Translations under genes and position numbers: made by a program
Shown: piece after piece, positions 51,297 through 59,529 of the stretch
How positions within the stretch are numbered: position 1 is the stretch's first letter
Layout: each line of letters starts with the position of its first letter
Source of the DNA: Streptococcus mitis
Lineage (GTDB): Bacteria > Bacillota > Bacilli > Lactobacillales > Streptococcaceae
NCBI RefSeq assembly: GCF_009496285.1
Contig: NZ_WIJK01000004.1
Span: 38,424 to 102,423 of the forward strand
Reading direction: 5' to 3'
Length of the DNA: 64,000 bases
The notes under the pieces: generated by a model
Told to the model about the DNA's origin: nothing
Seen by the model: only the letters and a program-made list of their open reading frames with translations
The model's database searches: none

Positions 51297-53246
51297 GTGT
51301 CAAAAAAGGAAATCAATATTAACAATTATAATGATGACGCCATTCAGGTGCTAGAAGGGTTGGATGCAGTCCGTAAACGTCCAGGGATGTATATCGGATC
51401 GACTGACGGTGCTGGGCTACATCACCTTGTTTGGGAAATTGTCGATAATGCAGTCGATGAAGCCTTATCTGGATTTGGTGATCGCATTGATGTAACGATT
51501 AATAAAGATGGAAGTTTAACGGTTCAAGACCACGGACGTGGGATGCCGACTGGGATGCACGCTATGGGGATTCCAACGGTTGAGGTCATCTTTACCATTC
51601 TCCACGCTGGAGGAAAATTCGGTCAAGGTGGTTACAAGACTTCTGGCGGTCTCCACGGGGTTGGTTCTTCTGTTGTGAATGCCCTCTCTAGCTGGCTCGA
51701 AGTAGAAATCACTCGTGATGGTGCAGTCTACAAGCAACGCTTTGAAAATGGTGGGAAGCCAGTAACCACTCTTGAAAAGGTTGGAACGGCACCTAAGTCT
51801 AAAACAGGTACCAAAGTGACCTTTATGCCGGATGCTAGTATCTTTTCTACGACAGACTTCAAGTACAATACCATTTCAGAGCGTCTCAATGAGTCAGCCT
51901 TTCTCTTGAAAAATGTAACCTTGTCATTAACGGACAAACGAACAGATGAAGCAATTGAATTCCATTATGAGAATGGGGTACAAGACTTTGTTTCTTACCT
52001 CAATGAAGACAAGGAAACCTTGACGCCAGTCCTTTACTTTGAAGGCGAAGATAATGGTTTCCAAGTAGAAGTAGCCCTCCAATATAATGATGGATTTTCA
52101 GATAACATCTTGTCCTTTGTTAATAACGTTCGTACTAAAGACGGTGGAACGCATGAGACAGGACTTAAGTCTGCTATTACCAAGGTTATGAATGACTATG
52201 CACGTAAGACAGGTCTTCTCAAAGAAAAAGATAAAAATCTTGAAGGGTCAGATTATCGTGAAGGATTGGCAGCTGTACTTTCTATCCTAGTTCCTGAAGA
52301 ACATTTGCAGTTTGAAGGACAGACTAAGGATAAACTAGGAAGTCCACTTGCTCGTCCAGTTGTGGATGGGATTGTGGCAGATAAGTTGACCTTCTTCCTT
52401 ATGGAAAACGGTGAGTTAGCTTCAAATCTGATTCGTAAGGCAATCAAGGCGCGTGATGCTCGTGAAGCAGCACGTAAGGCGCGTGATGAGAGTCGTAATG
52501 GTAAGAAAAATAAGAAAGATAAGGGATTGCTTTCTGGGAAATTAACCCCAGCCCAGTCTAAAAATCCAGCTAAGAATGAACTCTACCTAGTCGAGGGTGA
52601 CTCTGCCGGTGGTTCTGCTAAGCAAGGCCGTGACCGTAAGTTCCAAGCTATCTTGCCTCTTCGTGGTAAGGTTATCAATACAGCCAAGGCTAAGATGGCA
52701 GATATCCTCAAAAATGAAGAAATCAATACCATGATTTATACCATCGGTGCAGGTGTTGGAGCAGACTTTTCTCTTGAAGATGCTAACTATGATAAGATCA
52801 TTATCATGACCGATGCGGACACCGATGGTGCCCACATTCAAACCCTCCTCTTAACCTTCTTTTATCGCTATATGCGTCCACTAGTCGAGGCAGGACATGT
52901 CTATATCGCCCTTCCGCCTCTTTACAAGATGTCCAAAGGTAAAGGCAAGAAGGAAGAAGTGGCTTATGCTTGGACAGACGGAGAACTGGAAGAACTCCGT
53001 AAGCAGTTTGGTAAAGGCGCTACACTTCAACGCTATAAAGGTCTTGGTGAGATGAATGCGGACCAACTCTGGGAAACAACCATGAACCCAGAAACTCGTA
53101 CCCTCATCCGTGTTACGATTGAAGACCTAGCACGCGCAGAACGTCGCGTCAATGTCCTCATGGGTGACAAGGTCGAACCACGCCGTAAGTGGATTGAGGA
53201 TAATGTCAAGTTTACGCTGGAAGAGAGTGGGGAGATGGTGTTTTAG
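51297..53246 (+). CDS. parE: DNA topoisomerase IV subunit B
   Basis: The 649-residue ATPase subunit unlinks daughter chromosomes with ParC. The GHKL ATPase motifs are EIVDNAVDEALSG and GRGMPTGMH, with GGLHGVGSSVVNALS. The TOPRIM metal site is YLVEGDSAGGSAKQGRD and IIMTDADTDGAHI. The start is GTG with AGGAGG six bases upstream. No unusual residues are evident. ParC is not adjacent, because two accessory genes separate them. Confidence 0.97.
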   Translation: MSKKEININNYNDDAIQVLEGLDAVRKRPGMYIGSTDGAGLHHLVWEIVDNAVDEALSGFGDRIDVTINKDGSLTVQDHGRGMPTGMHAMGIPTVEVIFTILHAGGKFGQGGYKTSGGLHGVGSSVVNALSSWLEVEITRDGAVYKQRFENGGKPVTTLEKVGTAPKSKTGTKVTFMPDASIFSTTDFKYNTISERLNESAFLLKNVTLSLTDKRTDEAIEFHYENGVQDFVSYLNEDKETLTPVLYFEGEDNGFQVEVALQYNDGFSDNILSFVNNVRTKDGGTHETGLKSAITKVMNDYARKTGLLKEKDKNLEGSDYREGLAAVLSILVPEEHLQFEGQTKDKLGSPLARPVVDGIVADKLTFFLMENGELASNLIRKAIKARDAREAARKARDESRNGKKNKKDKGLLSGKLTPAQSKNPAKNELYLVEGDSAGGSAKQGRDRKFQAILPLRGKVINTAKAKMADILKNEEINTMIYTIGAGVGADFSLEDANYDKIIIMTDADTDGAHIQTLLLTFFYRYMRPLVEAGHVYIALPPLYKMSKGKGKKEEVAYAWTDGELEELRKQFGKGATLQRYKGLGEMNADQLWETTMNPETRTLIRVTIEDLARAERRVNVLMGDKVEPRRKWIEDNVKFTLEESGEMVF

Positions 53247-53258
53247 GGAGAAAAATAT

Positions 53259-54521
53259 ATGGATAAACAAAAATTGATATCTTTTTTCTTTGATTTTACT
53301 GGAATGGATTTGGACAAGCTTTTAGAGGGGCTGGGAATAGATGAAAAACTTGAACGCCGAAAAATTCAAAATGTAGTAAATGATTTTGAAAAATATATAT
53401 TCGAGAGACATGGCGAAAATCCGAGTTATGATGGTATATCCAAAGTCTGGAAGGAAAATCAAGTTTTTGAAGAGCTTATAAAAATTCGGTATACATTGAA
53501 TAGTGAATATAAGGGTTATGAAGAATTTAAAAATCATCTCAAAACAATGATTGGTAGCCAAGACTTTGATATTGTTCTGTTTTTTGAATTGATGGATGAA
53601 TTGAACAAACTCTTGATTGAAGAAGTTAAAAAAGCGTCTAATTTTACAATAGCTGACATTGCTACTATGAATCATCTGATAGAAGCTAATCAAGTTGTGA
53701 ATTCTAACTCTCAAAATAAAGAAGTAAGTGGAGGAGGAGAAAATCAAAATTTTGATAATAAACAAGTAGAAGTTAATTCTAAAGATAAACCAATCCCCCA
53801 TTTAGCTTCCTCAATTTTCTTTGATAATAGATTTTATGAATCTTTTCCAGATTGTGATAATAAGAACTTTAAAGTATATAATGACCAAAAAGTAATAATT
53901 GATCGTTTAACAAATTTCTTTGAAGATTTCAATTATTTAGAAGTTTCACCTATCCGGAAGGTCAGAGGATCCTCTTATGAAGATATATCCAGATTACAAT
54001 TTGAAGACGGAAAAATACTTATGAGAATAGCTAATTCAACGTTATCTTATGAACTAAAAATCAACAGATTGGTGGCTTTTAATTCTCCAGGGTATTGGAA
54101 TAAGTTTATTATGATTGAGGTTGATGGAGATGTTCCGGCAAAGATAAGAGGGGATGCAGATGATTGCGAATCGAATAGTATTGCTAAAGACTACGCTTAT
54201 TCTGATGGTGATTATTATTCTATAACAAGTTATAATACTAAAAGATTTACTGAAAACGGTATGCTACAAACAATCGATGGAGAATTAAATGTAAGAACAA
54301 GATTTTTGAAGAAGCATAATTTTTTCATAGTGCCACGCTTTCACCCATTAGCTTGTGACCAAGATTGTTATTATAAAGCAGAAGAAAGTCTTGATGAGTT
54401 GCTTTCGTGTTGTGATGAAATGGCGGAACTGATTTTCTTAAAAGTTTCTAATTTATTGAAAACAACGAAAAGAACCTATAATGACTCCAGGGAAGATAGA
54501 TATGTATATTGTTATAGATAA
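53259..54521 (+). CDS. Unknown 420-residue protein, AT-rich, between parE and parC
   Basis: I do not recognise this protein. Residues 1-140 are predicted helical and charged (LEGLGIDEKLERRKIQNVVN ... FFELMDELNKLLIEEVKKAS). Residues about 145-175 are an Asn/Gln/Ser-rich linker. The C-terminal 240 residues mix beta and helix, with SPGYWNKFIMIEVDGDVPAK, and end in a Tyr/Arg-rich tail. Several Cys cluster near the end (ACDQDCYY, LLSCCDE). It starts 12 bases after parE with GGGAGA. Base composition is far more AT-rich than parE, pointing to acquisition. No signal or membrane segment is seen. Confidence 0.65.
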   Translation: MDKQKLISFFFDFTGMDLDKLLEGLGIDEKLERRKIQNVVNDFEKYIFERHGENPSYDGISKVWKENQVFEELIKIRYTLNSEYKGYEEFKNHLKTMIGSQDFDIVLFFELMDELNKLLIEEVKKASNFTIADIATMNHLIEANQVVNSNSQNKEVSGGGENQNFDNKQVEVNSKDKPIPHLASSIFFDNRFYESFPDCDNKNFKVYNDQKVIIDRLTNFFEDFNYLEVSPIRKVRGSSYEDISRLQFEDGKILMRIANSTLSYELKINRLVAFNSPGYWNKFIMIEVDGDVPAKIRGDADDCESNSIAKDYAYSDGDYYSITSYNTKRFTENGMLQTIDGELNVRTRFLKKHNFFIVPRFHPLACDQDCYYKAEESLDELLSCCDEMAELIFLKVSNLLKTTKRTYNDSREDRYVYCYR

Positions 54522-54846
54522 TGTCGTATAATGCGTAATCTTCTTCATGTGATTTTATTGTTCCTAATTTTTCTCATGTTTTTAATGACTAACAAGTTAT
54601 TGTATCGAGAGAAAATACTTCTTTATGATTACTAACTTAGTAAATCAACTAATTGTTAGTGATTATTTAATATTTAGATCGGTTTATAGTACAAGGTGAA
54701 AAATTTTAATAGCTAGGTGAAAAAAGTTATAAAGCTCATATCAAAAATAGGTTTAGAATTTGATAATGAAAGAATCTAGTAGATAGCCTACTTTATAGAC
54801 ATGTTTTTTACAACACTCAAAAAATAATAACTAATAAGGTATTAAA
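54522..54846 (+). other. AT-rich intergenic region before the nucleotidyltransferase gene
   Basis: No gene is visible in these 325 bases. There is an inverted repeat ACTAACTTAGT / ACTAATTGTTAGT at 54631-54660 without a T tract, and a short direct repeat AGGTGAAAAA near 54695 and 54714. The composition is like the preceding unknown gene, so the acquired segment may extend to here. Confidence 0.45.
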
Positions 54847-55665
54847 ATGAGAACAGAAACAGAAATGCTTGACCTGATTTTACAAATAGCTAAAAAGTTA
54901 CAGGTTGATGCTGTGGCTCTGTCTGGCTCAAGAACAGAGGATCAAGCTCCAAAAGATGAATTTCAAGACTATGATATTGTCTATATTGTAGAGAATCTGG
55001 ACGAGTTGATTTCAGATTTATCTTGGATAGACCAGTTTGGTACGTGTAACATTGAGCAACATAATATCCTAGGTAACCGTCGTCTCTACCTCATGCTCTT
55101 TGAAGATGGTAACCGTATTGATTTGACTCTATGTCCTAAAGTGCATATCAAGGAGTGGGTAGAAAGCGAAGCGGATTTCACGGTGCTAGAGGACACTAAG
55201 GGCTTGTTTGCGCCATATTCTTCAAATCCTCAGCGTTACTGGACAAGTCCAGCTACTGAGAAGGATTTTAAAAAAGCCTGCAATGAATTTTGGTGGGTTT
55301 CTGCCTATGTAGTCAAGGGCATTTGTCGCAATCAAGTCATTTATGCAACGGATCATCTCTACAATATTTGCCAGCAAGAACTCTTGAAAATCTTAGCTTG
55401 GCAGGTAGCAAGTGATAGAGGAGTAGTCGACATCGGTAAGAACTACAAGTACCTCTTTAACTACTTGCCTGCTGAGAAGGAGAAGGAATTCTCTGCTCTT
55501 CTTGATTTCTCAAGTTTAGATAAAATCACTCAGTCTTTATTAGCAACCATGGAATTTTTCCACCAAGAAGCTCAATATCTTGCTAACAAGATGGGCTTTG
55601 AATACGATAGGGAAGTAGCTGAGAAGATGATTAAGTATGCTGAGGAAAAACTTCTAAATCACTAA
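54847..55665 (+). CDS. Aminoglycoside 6-adenylyltransferase-like nucleotidyltransferase
   Basis: The 272-residue protein has the ANT(6)/AadE pattern: nucleotidyltransferase site VALSGSRTEDQAPKDEFQDY followed by DIVYIV, then NRIDLTLCPK and a C-terminal helical domain with NEFWWVSAYVVKGI. It looks like a native streptococcal member rather than the plasmid-borne aadE, and carries no mobile context. Streptomycin modification is possible but not shown by the sequence. It lies between the unknown gene and parC. Confidence 0.82.
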   Translation: MRTETEMLDLILQIAKKLQVDAVALSGSRTEDQAPKDEFQDYDIVYIVENLDELISDLSWIDQFGTCNIEQHNILGNRRLYLMLFEDGNRIDLTLCPKVHIKEWVESEADFTVLEDTKGLFAPYSSNPQRYWTSPATEKDFKKACNEFWWVSAYVVKGICRNQVIYATDHLYNICQQELLKILAWQVASDRGVVDIGKNYKYLFNYLPAEKEKEFSALLDFSSLDKITQSLLATMEFFHQEAQYLANKMGFEYDREVAEKMIKYAEEKLLNH

Positions 55666-55777
55666 GAAAATAAAGAACATAATTCATAACTTTAAACTAC
55701 AGAAAGGATAGTTTAGTTATATAAAGTAACTGAAATTCTTTTCTATAAAATCTACTCTACATTCTTTGAAAGGAGTT

Positions 55778-55879
55778 GAACACGCCCTAAATGCTGTGTG
55801 AAAAAGATAAATTCTCTTGAGAGCGTCGCTCGCTTTAAGAATTTCCTATTTTCACTTTGCATTTTACGGGCTTTGTATC
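55778..55879 (+). promoter_or_regulatory. Structured RNA leader element, copy 3 (before parC)
   Basis: It starts GAACACG. Helices: GCCC (55784-55787) with GGGC (55868-55871); AAATGC (55789-55794) with GCATTT (55859-55864); GTGAAAA (55798-55804) with TTTTCAC (55849-55855); AAATTCT (55809-55815) with AGAATTT (55838-55844). The internal loop is AGAT (55805-55808) / CCTA (55845-55848). The apex is GAGC-GTC-GCTC. The 3' end CTTTGTATC stops four bases before the parC ATG. Confidence 0.8.
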
Positions 55880-55883
55880 CTAT

Positions 55884-58361
55884 ATGAGTAACATTCAAAA
55901 CATGTCCCTGGAGGACATCATGGGAGAGCGCTTTGGTCGCTACTCCAAATACATCATTCAAGACCGGGCTTTGCCAGATATTCGTGATGGATTGAAGCCG
56001 GTTCAACGTCGTATTCTTTATTCAATGAATAAAGATGGTAATACCTTTGACAAGAGCTACCGTAAGTCGGCTAAGTCTGTCGGGAACATCATGGGTAATT
56101 TCCACCCACACGGGGATTCTTCTATCTATGATGCCATGGTCCGTATGTCTCAGGATTGGAAAAACCGTGAGATTCTGGTTGAAATGCACGGGAATAACGG
56201 TTCCATGGACGGAGATCCACCTGCGGCTATGCGTTATACTGAGGCACGTTTGTCTGAGATTGCAGGATATCTCCTTCAAGATATCGAGAAAAAGACAGTT
56301 CCCTTTGCTTGGAACTTTGACGATACCGAGAAAGAGCCAACTGTCTTACCAGCAGCCTTTCCAAACCTTTTAGTCAATGGTTCAACTGGGATTTCAGCTG
56401 GTTATGCCACAGATATTCCGCCGCATAATTTGGCTGAGGTCATTGATGCTACGGTTTATATGATTGACCATCCGACTGCCAAGGTTGATAAGTTGATGGA
56501 ATTCTTGCCTGGGCCGGATTTCCCTACAGGTGCGATTATCCAAGGCCGTGATGAAATCAAAAAGGCCTATGAAACTGGTAAAGGGCGCGTGGTTGTTCGT
56601 TCCAAAACGGAAATTGAGAAGCTTAAAGGTGGTAAGGAACAAATCGTTATCACTGAGATTCCCTATGAGATTAATAAGGCTAACTTAGTCAAGAAAATCG
56701 ATGAAGTTCGTGTCAATAACAAGGTGGCAGGTATCGCTGAGGTTCGTGATGAGTCTGACCGTGATGGTCTTCGCATCGCTATTGAACTTAAGAAAGATGC
56801 GAATACCGAGCTTGTTCTTAACTATCTTTTCAAGTATACTGACCTACAAATCAACTACAATTTCAATATGGTTGCGATTGACAATTTCACCCCTCGTCAG
56901 GTTGGGATTGTACCAATCTTGTCTAGCTATATTGCCCACCGTCGTGAAGTGATTTTGGCGCGTTCTCGCTTTGACAAGGAAAAGGCTGAAAAACGTCTCC
57001 ATATCGTGGAAGGTTTGATTCGTGTCATCTCTATCCTGGATGAAGTTATTGCCCTTATCCGTGCTTCTGAGAACAAGGCTGACGCTAAGGAAAACCTCAA
57101 GGTCAGCTATGATTTTACAGAAGAACAGGCTGAGGCCATTGTTACCTTGCAATTGTATCGTTTGACCAATACAGACGTTGTTGTCTTGCAAGAAGAAGAA
57201 GCAGAACTCCGTGAAAAGATTGCCATGCTTGCAGCTATCATCGGTGATGAACGAACTATGTACAATCTCATGAAAAAAGAGCTTCGTGAGGTCAAGAAGA
57301 AATTTGCGACACCTCGATTGAGTACTTTAGAAGATACAGCTAAAGTCATTGAGATTGATACAGCAAGTCTGATTGCTGAAGAAGATACTTATGTCAGCGT
57401 GACTAGGGCAGGTTATATCAAGCGTACTAGCCCTCGTTCCTTTGCAGCTTCAACCTTAGAAGAAATTGGTAAACGGGATGATGACCGATTGCTATTCGTT
57501 CAAAATGTGAAAACTACCCAGCATCTTTTAATCTTTACAACGCTTGGGAATGTCATTTATCGACCAGTCCATGAGTTGGCAGATATTCGTTGGAAGGATA
57601 TCGGAGAGCATTTGAGCCAGTCTATTACAAACTTTGAAACCAATGAAGAAGTGCTCTATGTAGAAGTTGTGGATCAATTTGATGATGCGACAACTTATTT
57701 TGCAGCAACACGACTTGGACAAATCAAACGGGTAGAACGCAAAGAATTCTCTCCATGGAGAACCTATCGTTCTAAATCTGTCAAGTACGCTAAGTTGAAA
57801 AATGATACTGACCAGATTGTAGCAGTAGCTCCGATTAAATTGGATGATGTTCTGTTGATCAGTCGAAACGGTTATGCCCTCCGCTTTAACATCGAAGAAG
57901 TGCCAGTTATTGGTGCCAAAGCTGCAGGTGTCAAAGCCATGAACTTGAAAGCAGATGATGTGATACAAGCAGCCTTTATCTGCAATACTTCATCTTTCTA
58001 TCTTTTGACGCAACGTGGAAGCTTGAAACGTGTTTCAACAGAGGAAATTCCAGCAACCAGTCGTGCCAATCGTGGCCTTCAAGTCTTGAGAGAATTAAAG
58101 AGTAAACCCCATCGCGTATTCTTGGCTGGAGCGGTCTCAGAACAAGGATTTGTTGGAGATCTCTTTAGTACAGAAGTAGAAGATGGAGAACAAACACTTG
58201 TGATTCAATCAAATAATGGAACGATTTACGAATCAATCCTACAAGATTTGAATCTATCAGAACGTACAAGCAATGGAAGCTTTATCTCAGATAGCATTTC
58301 TGATGAAGAAGTTTTTGATGCTTATCTCAAAGAAATCTTTAAAGAAGACAAAGAAAATTAA
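55884..58361 (+). CDS. parC: DNA topoisomerase IV subunit A
   Basis: The 825-residue subunit cleaves and rejoins DNA. The catalytic Tyr is in AMRYTEARL, followed by six C-terminal beta-pinwheel repeats. The quinolone region reads HPHGDSSIYDAMVRM, with Ser79 and Asp83 both wild type. The ATG at 55884 (MSNIQNMSLEDIMGERFG) is clear from conservation but lacks a Shine-Dalgarno site. A structured leader element ends four bases before it. An in-frame TTG at 55857 is unlikely. Confidence 0.96.
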   Translation: MSNIQNMSLEDIMGERFGRYSKYIIQDRALPDIRDGLKPVQRRILYSMNKDGNTFDKSYRKSAKSVGNIMGNFHPHGDSSIYDAMVRMSQDWKNREILVEMHGNNGSMDGDPPAAMRYTEARLSEIAGYLLQDIEKKTVPFAWNFDDTEKEPTVLPAAFPNLLVNGSTGISAGYATDIPPHNLAEVIDATVYMIDHPTAKVDKLMEFLPGPDFPTGAIIQGRDEIKKAYETGKGRVVVRSKTEIEKLKGGKEQIVITEIPYEINKANLVKKIDEVRVNNKVAGIAEVRDESDRDGLRIAIELKKDANTELVLNYLFKYTDLQINYNFNMVAIDNFTPRQVGIVPILSSYIAHRREVILARSRFDKEKAEKRLHIVEGLIRVISILDEVIALIRASENKADAKENLKVSYDFTEEQAEAIVTLQLYRLTNTDVVVLQEEEAELREKIAMLAAIIGDERTMYNLMKKELREVKKKFATPRLSTLEDTAKVIEIDTASLIAEEDTYVSVTRAGYIKRTSPRSFAASTLEEIGKRDDDRLLFVQNVKTTQHLLIFTTLGNVIYRPVHELADIRWKDIGEHLSQSITNFETNEEVLYVEVVDQFDDATTYFAATRLGQIKRVERKEFSPWRTYRSKSVKYAKLKNDTDQIVAVAPIKLDDVLLISRNGYALRFNIEEVPVIGAKAAGVKAMNLKADDVIQAAFICNTSSFYLLTQRGSLKRVSTEEIPATSRANRGLQVLRELKSKPHRVFLAGAVSEQGFVGDLFSTEVEDGEQTLVIQSNNGTIYESILQDLNLSERTSNGSFISDSISDEEVFDAYLKEIFKEDKEN

Positions 58362-58388
58362 AAATCGGTCCTAGTGACTGATTTTTTA
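58361..58388 (+). terminator. Terminator of parC
   Basis: A 10-bp stem (58361-58370 with 58376-58385, one G-U pair) runs into T. Confidence 0.85.
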
Positions 58389-58421
58389 TAAGTAAAATTT
58401 TCAGAAAATTACAAATAATAC

Positions 58422-58449
58422 TTGAATTTTTAGGAGAATAGTGTAGAAT
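58422..58449 (+). promoter_or_regulatory. Promoter of ilvE
   Basis: TTGAAT is followed after 16 bases by TAGAAT. Confidence 0.55.
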
Positions 58450-58485
58450 AGAACACAGAGCTTGATTAGAATAAAGGAGATTGTC

Positions 58486-59508
58486 ATGACAGTTACGATC
58501 GATTGGGAAAATCTCGGTTTTTCCTATATGAAACTACCTTATCGTTATATCGCTAATTTTAAAAATGGACAATGGTCTCAAGGAGAATTAACAGAAGATG
58601 CAACCTTGCATATTTCAGAATCATCTCCAAGCCTTCACTATGGACAACAAGCATTTGAAGGATTGAAAGCCTATCGTACAAAGGATGGCAGTATTCAACT
58701 CTTCCGTCCAGATGAAAACGCTAAACGTCTGCAACGTACCTGTGATCGTCTCTTGATGCCACAAGTTCCAACAGAAATGTTTGTAGAGGCTTGTAAAGCC
58801 GTTGTTCGTGCTAATGAGGAATATGTACCACCTTATGGAACTGGTGGAACCCTTTATCTTCGTCCACTCTTGATTGGTGTTGGAGATATCATTGGGGTAA
58901 AACCAGCTGAGGAGTATATTTTTACCATCTTTGCGATGCCAGTTGGAAATTACTTTAAGGGTGGATTGGTTCCAACAAACTTCTTGATTCAAGATGAGTA
59001 TGACCGTGCTGCACCAAATGGAACAGGGGCTGCCAAGGTCGGTGGGAACTATGCAGCTAGTCTTTTGCCAGGAAAAATGGCTAAATCCCGTCATTTCTCA
59101 GATGTTATTTATCTAGACCCATCAACCCATACTAAGATTGAAGAAGTTGGTTCAGCAAACTTCTTTGGAATTACAGCTGATAATGAGTTTGTAACCCCAC
59201 TGAGTCCATCAATCTTGCCATCGATTACCAAGTACTCATTGCTTTACTTGGCAGAGCATCGTTTGGGCTTGAAGCCTGTTGAGGGAGATGTACCAATTGA
59301 TAGTCTGGATCGATTTGTAGAAGCAGGTGCCTGCGGTACTGCGGCAGTTATCTCACCAATTGGAGGAATCCAACATGGTGATGACTTCCACGTTTTCTAC
59401 AGTGAAACAGAGGTTGGTCCAGTGACTCGTAAACTATATGATGAATTGACAGGTATTCAATTTGGTGACATTGAAGCACCAGAAGGTTGGATTGTAAAAG
59501 TAGATTAA
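58486..59508 (+). CDS. ilvE: Branched-chain amino-acid aminotransferase
   Basis: The 340-residue fold-type IV PLP enzyme has the PLP Lys in GTGAAKVGGNYAAS and the family signature IEEVGSANFFGI, with PLPs-phosphate contact GACGTAAVISPIGG. It makes and degrades Val, Leu and Ile. AAAGGAG lies before 58486; an in-frame extension to 58462 is unsupported. It is adjacent to parC in pneumococcus too. The next gene starts 21 bases downstream. Confidence 0.95.
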   Translation: MTVTIDWENLGFSYMKLPYRYIANFKNGQWSQGELTEDATLHISESSPSLHYGQQAFEGLKAYRTKDGSIQLFRPDENAKRLQRTCDRLLMPQVPTEMFVEACKAVVRANEEYVPPYGTGGTLYLRPLLIGVGDIIGVKPAEEYIFTIFAMPVGNYFKGGLVPTNFLIQDEYDRAAPNGTGAAKVGGNYAASLLPGKMAKSRHFSDVIYLDPSTHTKIEEVGSANFFGITADNEFVTPLSPSILPSITKYSLLYLAEHRLGLKPVEGDVPIDSLDRFVEAGACGTAAVISPIGGIQHGDDFHVFYSETEVGPVTRKLYDELTGIQFGDIEAPEGWIVKVD

Positions 59509-59529
59509 AAATTATTAAAGGAGATCTTT

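Noticed and set aside
54847..55665. Acquired aadE streptomycin-resistance gene
   Set aside because: There is no mobile context, and the protein looks like a native streptococcal family member. Resistance is not claimed.
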